Shown here piece by piece: positions 1 through 5,597 of a DNA stretch of 14,799 nucleotides. A program made the position numbers and the translations under genes. Under the pieces are notes generated by a model. That model had not been told where the DNA came from. It saw nothing but the letters and a program-made list of their open reading frames with translations, and did not search any database. Within the stretch, counting starts at the first letter, position 1; every line of letters starts with the position of its first letter. Source of the DNA: CAIJXO01 sp041308645 (lineage in GTDB: Bacteria > Patescibacteriota > Minisyncoccia > Phycocordibacterales > GWA1-40-21). The stretch spans positions 1-14,799 of the forward strand of contig JBFZBC010000011.1 in the NCBI GenBank assembly GCA_041308645.1. Reading direction: 5' to 3'.

Positions 1-75
1 TTTCACTTTGCAAAAATGGAACTCTTTACTCTTGATGAAGAGGCCGCTAAAGAGCCAGTTGAAGTGAAATTCTAA
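1..75 (+). CDS. lemA: LemA family protein, C-terminal end only
   Basis: Only the last 24 codons and the TAA stop are in the window; the start lies upstream. The tail begins FHFAKMELFTL and ends with an acidic stretch and a final VKF. This resembles the usual LemA C-terminus (an F-F aromatic patch, an acidic linker, then a short VxF end). The strongest support is context: htpX starts 15 bp downstream on the same strand, and lemA-htpX is a recurrent pair in bacteria, including Patescibacteria. LemA proteins are anchored by one N-terminal membrane segment and expose a helical bundle; their function is poorly defined. The assignment rests on a short tail plus synteny, so it is moderate. Confidence 0.6.
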   Translation, partial: FHFAKMELFTLDEEAAKEPVEVKF

Positions 76-90
76 ATAGTCATAAGTAAG

Positions 91-975
91 ATGGCTACAA
101 TATATACACAGCAGGATAAAAATGTCCGAAAGACTTGGTTTTTAATGACCTTGTTTTTGGTGATAATTATTGGGTTTGGATATTTTATAAGTTATTACTA
201 TAACAGCCCAGGCATTTTATATTTTGCGGTAATATTTAGTGTGATGATGAATATTTTGAGTTATTGGTATTCAGATAAAATTGTTCTATCAATGTCAGGG
301 GCTAAGGAGGCTGTGCATGATGAATATCCCGAGTTATATCATATTGTGGAAAATCTTTCTATTACCGCTGGCCTACCAATGCCTAAGGTTTATATAATGA
401 ACGAACCATCACCAAACGCTTTTGCCACTGGTCGGAATAAGGATCACGCTGTTGTGGCGGTAACTACCGGTCTTTTGAAAATATTAAATAAAACTGAGCT
501 TGAAGGGGTGATTGCTCATGAACTTTCCCATATTGGAAATCGAGATATATTACTTTCTACAGTGGTGGTGGTGCTAGTGGGTTTTGTTTCAATCCTAGCA
601 AATATTTTTATGCGTGGCGGGTTAAGGCGGGGTAGTGATGATAATAAAGGGGGAGGAATACTAATGATTATTGGTATAATTTTTGTTATTTTATCACCTA
701 TTTTTGCTCAGTTAATTCAATTAGCAATTTCTCGGAAGAGGGAATTTCTTGCTGATGCATCCAGTGTCCTTTTAACTAGATATCCAGAAGGGTTGGTGGA
801 AGCATTGCAAAAAATTTCCGGAGTAAATATCCCAATGCAAAAAGCTAATAGTGCCACTGCTCATCTTTTTATATCGAACCCTTTTGGTGGGACAGGAAAG
901 AAAGTATCAGGTTTATTTAGTACACATCCACCAACAGAAGATAGAGTCAAAGCCTTATTAGGAGATAGAATATAA
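91..975 (+). CDS. htpX: HtpX-like membrane zinc metalloprotease (M48)
   Basis: 294 aa, the normal length for HtpX (about 280-300). The family degrades misfolded or damaged inner-membrane proteins with its active site facing the cytoplasm. Two N-terminal membrane segments are visible (about residues 15-35 and 41-60). They are followed by the zinc motif HELSH at 143-147 within IAHELSHIGNRD, two further hydrophobic segments (about 153-175 and 188-212), and the third ligand E218 in REFLAD. The C-terminal STHPPTEDRV motif (277-286) is typical of M48B. All catalytic and metal residues are present, so the protein looks active. The ATG at 91 gives the conserved N-terminus; no clear Shine-Dalgarno precedes it. 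It follows lemA by 15 bp and is probably cotranscribed with it. No terminator is evident after the stop. Confidence 0.95.
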   Translation: MATIYTQQDKNVRKTWFLMTLFLVIIIGFGYFISYYYNSPGILYFAVIFSVMMNILSYWYSDKIVLSMSGAKEAVHDEYPELYHIVENLSITAGLPMPKVYIMNEPSPNAFATGRNKDHAVVAVTTGLLKILNKTELEGVIAHELSHIGNRDILLSTVVVVLVGFVSILANIFMRGGLRRGSDDNKGGGILMIIGIIFVILSPIFAQLIQLAISRKREFLADASSVLLTRYPEGLVEALQKISGVNIPMQKANSATAHLFISNPFGGTGKKVSGLFSTHPPTEDRVKALLGDRI

Positions 976-1004
976 TTTTGCATCCGAACCCGATTTCGTT
1001 TTGT

Positions 1005-1020
1005 TGCGGAGGGTAAGAGA
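1005..1020 (-). repeat. Truncated direct copy of the tRNA-Ser 3' end
   Basis: The 16 bases at 1005-1020 are identical to 1166-1181, the last bases of the tRNA-Ser(GGA) gene plus two flanking bases, in the same orientation. On the minus strand they read TCTCTTACCCTCCGCA. The rest of the tRNA is absent here. A detached duplicate of a tRNA 3' end is what a tRNA-targeting integrase leaves as an attachment site, but no integrase gene remains, so this may equally be a local duplication. Confidence 0.75.
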
Positions 1021-1023
1021 GTT

Positions 1024-1045
1024 TCTCTCCTTACAGGAGCAGTAC
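1024..1045 (-). repeat. Hairpin repeat, copy 1 (TCCTGTAAGGA core)
   Basis: On the minus strand this reads GTACTGCTCC, then TGTAAGGAGAGA. It is identical over 22 bases to 11044-11065 near tRNA-Gly. The core CTCCT-GTA-AGGAG can form a 5-bp hairpin with a 3-base loop. Here it abuts the truncated tRNA-Ser copy, so after the hairpin the minus strand runs almost directly into the tRNA 3' end sequence. Confidence 0.75.
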
Positions 1046-1097
1046 AGGTTTTCCATTTTTTCACAATATTAATTGTTCAAAAATATGGAAGAACCTT

Positions 1098-1144
1098 TTC
1101 GAATCTCTTACGCAAAGTATTTAAATACTTTGCTACCCTCCGCA
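1098..1144 (+). repeat. Inverted copy of the tRNA-Ser 3' end, split by a palindrome
   Basis: The plus strand here carries the tRNA 3' end (T-arm onward) in two blocks, 1098-1110 and 1136-1144. With the 25 bases between them removed, they match the 22 bases of 1166-1187 exactly in inverted orientation. A 21-bp spacer (1145-1165) separates this arm from the tRNA. A minus-strand transcript reading past tRNA-Ser would therefore contain a sequence antisense to its own T-arm and 3' acceptor strand. The inserted 25 bases are a palindrome plus a TA that repeats the TA at 1109-1110. Confidence 0.8.
1112..1133. repeat. Perfect 22-bp palindrome inserted in the tRNA fragment
   Basis: The half-site GCAAAGTATTT is followed immediately by its exact reverse complement, giving a 22-bp palindrome without a loop. 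TA is present on both sides of the insert (1109-1110 and 1134-1135), as a TA target-site duplication would leave. It could also simply be a symmetric protein-binding site. Confidence 0.8.
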
Positions 1145-1167
1145 GATTTTCACTGCGTTCAAATTTG

Positions 1168-1252
1168 CGGAGGGTAAGAGATTCGAACTCTTGGTGGATT
1201 GCTCCACACACGCTTTCCAAGCGTGCGCACTAGACCACTATGCGAACCCTCC
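1168..1252 (-). tRNA. tRNA-Ser(GGA)
   Basis: An 85-nt class II tRNA. The acceptor stem GGAGGGT pairs with ACCCTCC, with discriminator G. The anticodon loop TTGGAAA is closed by CACGC/GCGTG, giving anticodon GGA. The variable arm is long (GTGG...CCAC type stem), as expected for serine. The T-arm is AAGAG-TTCGAAT-CTCTT. CCA is not encoded (the gene is followed by CAAATTT). Its 3' end is repeated twice nearby, once direct and once inverted. Confidence 0.93.
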
Positions 1253-1258
1253 GTATTT

Positions 1259-1287
1259 ATAATAATTATTAAGAACTGGTTTTCCAA
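1259..1287 (-). promoter_or_regulatory. Promoter for tRNA-Ser, apparently with no 5' leader
   Basis: On the minus strand, TTGGAA (1282-1287) is spaced 17 bp from TATTAT (1259-1264). Six bases (1253-1258) separate the -10 box from the first base of the mature tRNA, so the expected transcription start falls on or within 1-2 bases of tRNA position 1. Confidence 0.55.
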
Positions 1288-1293
1288 GTGTAG

Positions 1294-1327
1294 TCACTTA
1301 TAATTTTCTACTAAAAAATTTAAGTGA
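1294..1327. repeat. Inverted repeat upstream of tRNA-Ser
   Basis: TCACTTA (1294-1300) pairs with TAAGTGA (1321-1327), and AATTTT (1302-1307) with AAAATT (1315-1320). This gives 13 base pairs with one bulged base (1301) and a 7-base loop. It sits just upstream of the tRNA-Ser -35 box and directly beside the third hairpin-motif copy. It may be a terminator-like or insulating hairpin, or an operator; the sequence does not say which. Confidence 0.55.
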
Positions 1328-1344
1328 TCCTTACAGGATTAGTA
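1328..1344 (-). repeat. Hairpin repeat, diverged copy (TCCTGTAAGGA core)
   Basis: On the minus strand it reads TACTAATCCTGTAAGGA. It shares 15 of 17 positions with the copies at 1024-1045 and 11044-11065; only two bases between TACT and TCC differ. The hairpin arms change together with the flanks (ATCCT/AGGAT here, CTCCT/AGGAG elsewhere), which preserves the outer pair. Confidence 0.65.
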
Positions 1345-1376
1345 TAACATTCTGGATATTTTTCTTCATTAGAATT

Positions 1377-1444
1377 TATAAAATATCTTAGAAGGTCTTT
1401 TTGTTGGGGGCCAAACCCAATCCTCAAACCCCCAATATTTTATA
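1377..1444. repeat. Nested inverted repeats of unknown role
   Basis: An outer perfect 10-bp pair, TATAAAATAT (1377-1386) with ATATTTTATA (1435-1444), encloses a 7-bp G/C-rich stem, TTGGGGG (1404-1410) with CCCCCAA (1429-1435). The plus-strand 3' flank is T-rich, so the inner stem could be a weak terminator in that direction, but no plus-strand gene obviously ends here. Positions 1345-1495 otherwise hold no ORF that I can support. Confidence 0.5.
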
Positions 1445-1495
1445 AAAGATACACTAATTTAAACCAGAAGACAATTATATTAAATATTAATATAT

Positions 1496-1534
1496 AAAAA
1501 AGGCCTTGAGATACCATATGTGTTTCTCAAGGCC
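1496..1534 (-). terminator. Rho-independent terminator of the candidate small RNA
   Basis: GGCCTTGAGA (1502-1511) and TCTCAAGGCC (1525-1534) form a perfect 10-bp stem with a 13-base loop. On the minus strand it is followed by six T's (1496-1501). This is a textbook intrinsic terminator for leftward transcription, although no protein gene ends here. Confidence 0.85.
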
Positions 1535-1651
1535 CATGGAGAGCAATTGTATTTTCGTGGTTGAAGTCAGATGTACAGATCTTAATCCCAATTAAGGAAA
1601 GTTCATGTATTACTCATCCAACTAAACCTACAGTTATACGCACACCCTCTA
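1496..1651 (-). ncRNA. Candidate structured small RNA, about 155 nt, family unknown
   Basis: A complete transcription unit without an ORF: promoter at 1658-1685, terminator at 1496-1534, predicted start near 1651. Reading on the minus strand, the 5' AGAG and GUAU elements can pair with the AUAC and CUCU elements just before the terminator. Inside, GUUG-GAUG pairs with CAUC...CAAC, then UACA with UGUA, ending in a hairpin CUUAAU-UGGG-AUUAAG. The overall shape is a long rod broken by internal loops and capped by a hairpin, as in 6S RNA, but I do not see a sequence signature that fixes the family. It lacks the conserved SRP RNA tip and is too short for tmRNA. The unit is divergent from the AlkD-like gene, whose promoter starts only 8 bp beyond this one. 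Confidence 0.5.
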
Positions 1652-1657
1652 TTTAAA

Positions 1658-1685
1658 AGAATAGCACATTTTTTTAAAAAAGCAA
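1658..1685 (-). promoter_or_regulatory. Promoter of the candidate small RNA
   Basis: On the minus strand, TTGCTT (1680-1685), a 16-bp spacer, then TATTCT (1658-1663) preceded by TGC, making an extended -10. The predicted start is about 1651, exactly where the 5' strand of the closing stem begins. Confidence 0.5.
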
Positions 1686-1692
1686 GGGTTTA

Positions 1693-1721
1693 TTGTTGAT
1701 TAGTAATTATCATGGTAAAAT
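1693..1721 (+). promoter_or_regulatory. Promoter of the AlkD-like/DUF192 unit
   Basis: TTGTTG (1693-1698), a 17-bp spacer, then TAAAAT (1716-1721) preceded by TGG, an extended -10. Transcription should start near 1728. The ATG at 1712 lies inside this promoter, so the gene more likely begins at 1739. Confidence 0.55.
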
Positions 1722-1738
1722 ATATTAAAAGGTTTTTT

Positions 1739-2440
1739 ATGCTAAATAAACTAATAAAGGATTTAGAAAAAGTAAGAGATCCAATAAAGGCTAAGAGATT
1801 AGCTGTCTATTTTAAATCTAAAAAAGGAGAATATGGTGAAGGAGATATTTTTTTGGGTATTATAGTACCAAAACAAAGAAGTCTTTCAAAAAAATACTCT
1901 AATTTATCGCTTAGTGATATCCAAAAACTGTTAAGTAGTAAAAATCATGAATATCGCATGACTGCTTTATTTATCCTGATTTCTAAATATGAAAAAGCTG
2001 AGGATAAATTAAAAGGAAGAATTATTAATTTGTATTTAAAAAATCTAAAAAAGGGAAGAGTTAATAATTGGGATCTGGTGGATCTATCAGCCCCAAAAAT
2101 TTTAGGGGATTATCTGTTTGCACGAGATAAAATGTTGTTATACACTTTAGTAAGATCAAAAAACTTATGGCAAAGAAGAATTGCAGTTTTATCAACATTT
2201 GATTTTATTAAGAAAGGAAGATTTAAAGATTCACTAAAAATTGCAAAAATTTTGATTTCTGATAAAGAGGATTTAATACATAAAGCAGTTGGTTGGATGC
2301 TTCGAGAAATTGGTAAAAGGAATTTAGAAACAGAAATAAATTTTTTGAATAAATTTTATAAAAAAATGCCGCGAGTTACGCTCAGATATGCGACAGAAAG
2401 ATTTACAAAAGAAAGTAGAAATAAATATTTATTAAAATGA
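1739..2440 (+). CDS. AlkD-like DNA alkylation repair protein (HEAT-repeat)
   Basis: 233 aa from the ATG at 1739, within the range of the DNA alkylation repair enzyme family (PF08713). Members are all-helical HEAT-like proteins; AlkD removes N3- and N7-alkylated purines. Visible family signatures are NWDLVDLSAPKILG in the middle, LWQRRIAVLST after it, then IHKAVGWMLREIGKR, and near the C-terminus MPRVTLRYATERF. The W and D of NWDLVD correspond to the region lining the AlkD lesion pocket. An ATG at 1712 is in frame, but it overlaps the extended -10; 1739 has an AAAAGG sequence 6 bases upstream and yields the usual family N-terminus (MLNKLIKDLEK). The stop overlaps the start of the DUF192 gene (ATGA), suggesting translational coupling. 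Substrate range cannot be read from the sequence. Confidence 0.88.
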   Translation: MLNKLIKDLEKVRDPIKAKRLAVYFKSKKGEYGEGDIFLGIIVPKQRSLSKKYSNLSLSDIQKLLSSKNHEYRMTALFILISKYEKAEDKLKGRIINLYLKNLKKGRVNNWDLVDLSAPKILGDYLFARDKMLLYTLVRSKNLWQRRIAVLSTFDFIKKGRFKDSLKIAKILISDKEDLIHKAVGWMLREIGKRNLETEINFLNKFYKKMPRVTLRYATERFTKESRNKYLLK

Positions 2441-3003
2441 AAAAAAAATTACTAATCATTTCAGTAATAATTATCTTTACTACCGTCATTTTAATTTTTT
2501 GGTATGCATTTTTACCTTTTTCATTTATTAGTGTTTTTAAAAAAAATCCTTTAGTCTATAAAATTATTGAAAAAAGTAATTTTCTAGACTCCAAAACAGA
2601 AGAAAGATTTATTGCTACAACCTCTGAACCAATTTTAGGGACTAGTGGAAAAATTTTAGTAGAAAATAAAATTTGGGATGTTGAAATTGCTATTAATAAT
2701 GACGCCAGAATCAATGGTTTATCAAGTAGAAATAATCTCCATACCTCTAAAGGGATGCTTTTTGTTTTTCCTGATATGTTCGAACATTCTTTTTGGATGA
2801 AAGATATGCTACTTCCTATTGATATGATTTTTTTTAATGATAATTGGAATGTTGTATTAATTGAATCAAATGTACAACCAGATTCTTTTCCACAAATATT
2901 TGGAAGTAATGTAAAATCACAATATGTTCTAGAAGTAAATGCTTTTGAAGCTAAATATTCTAATTTAAAAGTTGGAGATCAAGCTATTTTTCTCAACAAA
3001 TAA
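2437..3003 (+). CDS. Membrane-anchored DUF192 protein
   Basis: 188 aa. A short basic N-terminus (MKKK) is followed by one hydrophobic segment (about residues 4-30), read as a signal anchor, so the rest should be extracytoplasmic. The C-terminal part (about 70-186) is a DUF192 domain (PF02643). Its motifs are R-x-x-GLSSR-x-x-L, then GMLFVF, then FWMKDMLLPIDMIFF, and finally YVLEVNA with a closing GD. DUF192 proteins are compact beta folds of unknown biochemical role, common next to the cell envelope and in Patescibacteria. It overlaps the upstream AlkD-like gene by 4 nt, which makes cotranscription likely even though no functional link is obvious. No intrinsic terminator is seen after the stop. 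Confidence 0.88.
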   Translation: MKKKLLIISVIIIFTTVILIFWYAFLPFSFISVFKKNPLVYKIIEKSNFLDSKTEERFIATTSEPILGTSGKILVENKIWDVEIAINNDARINGLSSRNNLHTSKGMLFVFPDMFEHSFWMKDMLLPIDMIFFNDNWNVVLIESNVQPDSFPQIFGSNVKSQYVLEVNAFEAKYSNLKVGDQAIFLNK

Positions 3004-3069
3004 TTTTTTTTAAATTATAACCCTCTTTTCGTCTTGTATTATAAGTAATTTTTTCCAGTTGCCTTTACA

Positions 3070-3110
3070 TTTACTGTTTTTTAGTTTTCTTTGGTAGTTT
3101 TTACTGTTTT
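3070..3110 (+). repeat. Pair of 11-bp direct repeats upstream of nrdJ
   Basis: TTTACTGTTTT occurs at 3070-3080 and again at 3100-3110, exactly 30 bp apart (about three helical turns), each followed by a TTAG or AGTA sequence. A spacing in whole turns would suit a dimeric or cooperative regulator, but in such T-rich DNA chance cannot be excluded. No NrdR-box-like sequence was found in 3004-3244. Confidence 0.35.
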
Positions 3111-3142
3111 AGTATTCTTTTGTTAAGTAAATTAGTGTAAAA

Positions 3143-3220
3143 TTAACTTACCTTAAAATAGTATTTAAGAAAATTTATAAGTTAACCCATAAAAATTTTT
3201 GGTAGACAAAAATTTTTATG
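3143..3220 (+). promoter_or_regulatory. Hairpin-rich nrdJ leader/operator region
   Basis: Three perfect inverted repeats lie just upstream of nrdJ. TTAACTTA (3143-3150) pairs with TAAGTTAA (3178-3185). Inside it, CTTAAA (3152-3157) pairs with TTTAAG (3164-3169). Then a 13-bp stem CATAAAAATTTTT (3188-3200) with its complement (3208-3220) encloses the 7-base loop GGTAGAC. This ends 24 bp before the nrdJ ATG. The 241-bp gap has no other gene. These may be operators or leader hairpins; I find no cobalamin-riboswitch core here. Confidence 0.45.
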
Positions 3221-3244
3221 AAAAAAATAATTTTTTAAAAAACA

Positions 3245-5527
3245 ATGGTAAAAAATACAGTCGGTGGTAAAAAAGAAGTTAAGTTAGTAAAAAGTATTCA
3301 GAAAAGAGATGGTGCCATTGTTCCCTTTGATCTGATGAAGATCGTTGGAGCTATTCATAAAGCAATGCTTGTGGTAAATGAGGGATCCTTGGAGGAGGCT
3401 GAGCTTGTGGCCACCAAAGTTTTTGCTGATTTAGTTAGGATCTCGAAAAAATTTCCAAATTTTGTGCCAACAGTCGAGGGAATCCAAGATTCAGTTGAAA
3501 AAGAGTTAATTTTAAGTGAATACGTAAAAACTTCCAAAGAATATATTTTATATCGACAGGAAAGAGCAAAGCTCCGAGAGCAGGGAATCAGTGTTCCACC
3601 TAAGGTTAGAAAACTTACTGCCGAAAGTAAAAAATATTTTAGAAATTCTTTAGGTGAATTAGTTTATTATCGTTCATACTCAAAATGGATTGATGGAGAA
3701 TCTAGGCGGGAGACTTGGATTGAAACAGTGGACAGATATGTAAACTACATGAAAAGTAAACTTGGTAGTAAATTAAAACCGGCTGAGTATGCAGAAATTC
3801 GTGAGGCGATTTTAAAACAAGAAATAATGCCATCAATGAGACTTTTCCAATTTTCTGGTCCAGCAGTGGAGAAGACAAATGTTTGCGCTTACAACTGTTC
3901 TTTCATCGCGCCATCTTGCTTTCAAGATTTTGGTGAGATTATGTATCTTTCAATGTGTGGAACTGGAGTAGGTTTTTCAGTGGAGAGTAAAAACATTCAG
4001 TCACTACCACAAATAAAAATGCAAACCGGAAAGAAAATGGTGACTTTTGTAATTCCAGATACTAAGGAAGGTTGGGCAGATTCACTTGTCCATGGTTTGA
4101 AAGTTTGGTATAACGGCCACGATGTTGACTTTGATTTTTCTAAAATACGACCAGCTGGAGCGAGATTAAAAATTATGGGTGGTAAAGCTTCTGGCCCAGA
4201 TCCTTTAATTCGTCTCTTGAAATTAGTCCGAGAAAAAGTGATGAAGAAGCAAGGGAGAAGATTATCAAATATTGATGCTCACGACATTATCTGTTCAATC
4301 GGAGACTGTGTGGTGTCCGGTGGTGTTAGGAGAAGCGCTCTTATCTCTCTTTCTGATTTGGATGATGAAATGATGCGAGATGCTAAGAAAGGACAGTTTT
4401 ATCTTACTGATCCACAGAGAAGTATCGCTAATAACTCCGCAGTTTATTTACAAAAACCAAGTAGTATAGAGTTTATGGATGAATGGATTGCTTTGATGAA
4501 GAGTGGCTCAGGAGAAAGAGGAATATTTAATCGTGGTTCTTTAGCTAAAACCTTGCCAGAGAGAAGGATAAAAGCCTTAAAAGGTCATCTAGAAGATTTG
4601 GGTACAAATCCATGTGGCGAAATTATTTTATCTTCAAAGAGTTTTTGTAACTTGTCTGAAGTTGTCGCTAGATTTGAAGATGATGAGAAAACATTATTGA
4701 GAAAAGCTAGACTTGCTACTATTTTAGGAACTTATCAATCTACTTTGACCAACTTTGGTTATCTTTCAAAAGAGTGGAAGGAAAATTGTGAGAAGGAGAG
4801 ATTGATCGGAGTTTCAATTACTGGTCAGTGGGATTGTCCTGCTGTTAGAAATCCTGAAACTTTAAATAAAATGAGAAAAGAGGTTCTAAAGGCGAATGAG
4901 ATGTATGCAAAAAGATTTGGTATTAGTCCTTCCGCTTGCGCCACTTGTGTCAAGCCATCCGGAACTGTTTCTCAGACTGTGGACTGTGCTTCCGGCATGC
5001 ACACCAGACACGCTCCATACTATATTAGAAGAGTAAGAATTTCAGCTACAGATTCTCTATTCAAAATGCTTAAAGATCAAGGAGTTCCGTATTTTCCAGA
5101 AGTTGGTCAGTCAAAAGAAAATGCCACCACCTATGTTTTGGAATTTCCAATAAAAGCTCCAAAAGCTTCTGTCTATAAAGATGATTTATCTGCTATAGAA
5201 CAATTAGAATTCTGGAAAATGGTGAAAGTAAATTATACCGAGCACAATCCATCAGTTACTATTTCTGTGGGGGAGAATGAGTGGATTTTGGTGGCTAATT
5301 GGGTTTATGAAAATTGGGATATTGTGGGCGGACTTTCATTCTTACCTAGAAATGATCATGTATATCAGTTAGCGCCCTATGAAGAAATAGATGAAAAGAA
5401 ATATAAAGAACTCAGCGAAAAAATGAGAAATATAGATTTTTCAAAAATTATTACTTATGAAAAATCTGATGAAACTGAAGCAAAAAAGGAACTAGCTTGT
5501 GCTGGTGGAACTTGTGAGGTGGTGTAA
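3245..5527 (+). CDS. nrdJ: Adenosylcobalamin-dependent (class II) ribonucleotide reductase, monomeric RTPR type
   Basis: 760 aa. Converts ribonucleotides to deoxyribonucleotides using an adenosylcobalamin-generated thiyl radical, independently of oxygen. An N-terminal ATP-cone occupies roughly residues 14-105 (VKSIQKRDGAIVPFDLMKI). The catalytic barrel follows, with YNCSF (C218), GTGVGFSVESKN, NPCGEI (N455, C457, E459) and C468. Next come KPSGTVSQ (570-577) and YYIRRVRIS (592-600), and the protein ends with C-x4-C (C752, C757). C457 and C468 are 11 apart, and the terminal cysteines 5 apart, as C408/C419 and C731/C736 are in the Lactobacillus leichmannii triphosphate reductase. This supports the monomeric RTPR subtype. 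All radical and redox cysteines are intact. Translation starts at 3245 without an obvious Shine-Dalgarno. It appears monocistronic, ending at an intrinsic terminator. Confidence 0.95.
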   Translation: MVKNTVGGKKEVKLVKSIQKRDGAIVPFDLMKIVGAIHKAMLVVNEGSLEEAELVATKVFADLVRISKKFPNFVPTVEGIQDSVEKELILSEYVKTSKEYILYRQERAKLREQGISVPPKVRKLTAESKKYFRNSLGELVYYRSYSKWIDGESRRETWIETVDRYVNYMKSKLGSKLKPAEYAEIREAILKQEIMPSMRLFQFSGPAVEKTNVCAYNCSFIAPSCFQDFGEIMYLSMCGTGVGFSVESKNIQSLPQIKMQTGKKMVTFVIPDTKEGWADSLVHGLKVWYNGHDVDFDFSKIRPAGARLKIMGGKASGPDPLIRLLKLVREKVMKKQGRRLSNIDAHDIICSIGDCVVSGGVRRSALISLSDLDDEMMRDAKKGQFYLTDPQRSIANNSAVYLQKPSSIEFMDEWIALMKSGSGERGIFNRGSLAKTLPERRIKALKGHLEDLGTNPCGEIILSSKSFCNLSEVVARFEDDEKTLLRKARLATILGTYQSTLTNFGYLSKEWKENCEKERLIGVSITGQWDCPAVRNPETLNKMRKEVLKANEMYAKRFGISPSACATCVKPSGTVSQTVDCASGMHTRHAPYYIRRVRISATDSLFKMLKDQGVPYFPEVGQSKENATTYVLEFPIKAPKASVYKDDLSAIEQLEFWKMVKVNYTEHNPSVTISVGENEWILVANWVYENWDIVGGLSFLPRNDHVYQLAPYEEIDEKKYKELSEKMRNIDFSKIITYEKSDETEAKKELACAGGTCEVV

Positions 5528-5536
5528 ATTAATTTT

Positions 5537-5571
5537 AAAAAACAAGAGTAGTTTAATAACCCTTGTTTTTT
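5537..5571 (+). terminator. Terminator of nrdJ
   Basis: AAAAAACAAG (5537-5546) pairs with CTTGTTTTTT (5562-5571), 10 bp, with the T-run forming the 3' arm and T-rich DNA following. Its 3' arm overlaps the -35 region of the rnpB promoter. Confidence 0.8.
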
Positions 5572-5590
5572 GTGTATTTTGTGTTATTAT
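5563..5590 (+). promoter_or_regulatory. Promoter of rnpB
   Basis: TTGTTT (5563-5568), a 16-bp spacer, then TATTAT (5585-5590) preceded by TGT, an extended -10. The predicted start near 5597 coincides with the first base of the P1 helix of RNase P RNA, which supports both calls. Confidence 0.6.
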
Positions 5591-5597
5591 TACTTGG

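Noticed and set aside
1085..1177. 30-codon plus-strand ORF through the inverted tRNA copy and palindrome
   Set aside because: It is made entirely of tRNA-derived and palindromic DNA and ends inside the tRNA gene; no coding signal.
1496..1651. tmRNA or SRP RNA
   Set aside because: Too short for tmRNA, with no tRNA-like ends or tag ORF; no SRP tip sequence.
976..1711. CRISPR array or integrated mobile element
   Set aside because: Repeats are too few and not regularly spaced, no cas, integrase or transposase gene is present; only possible attachment-site scars remain.
1712..1738. ATG at 1712 as the start of the AlkD-like gene
   Set aside because: It lies within the extended -10 of a well-spaced promoter; the ATG at 1739 has a GG-containing ribosome site and the family's usual N-terminus.
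3218..3238. Six-codon leader ORF before nrdJ
   Set aside because: It arises from the arm of the 13-bp inverted repeat and an A/T run; no supporting ribosome site or attenuator structure.
3004..3244. NrdR box or cobalamin riboswitch upstream of nrdJ
   Set aside because: I found neither the NrdR palindrome (ACACTATATATAGTGT-like) nor the GGTG-AAATCC...ACTG core; only A/T-rich repeats.
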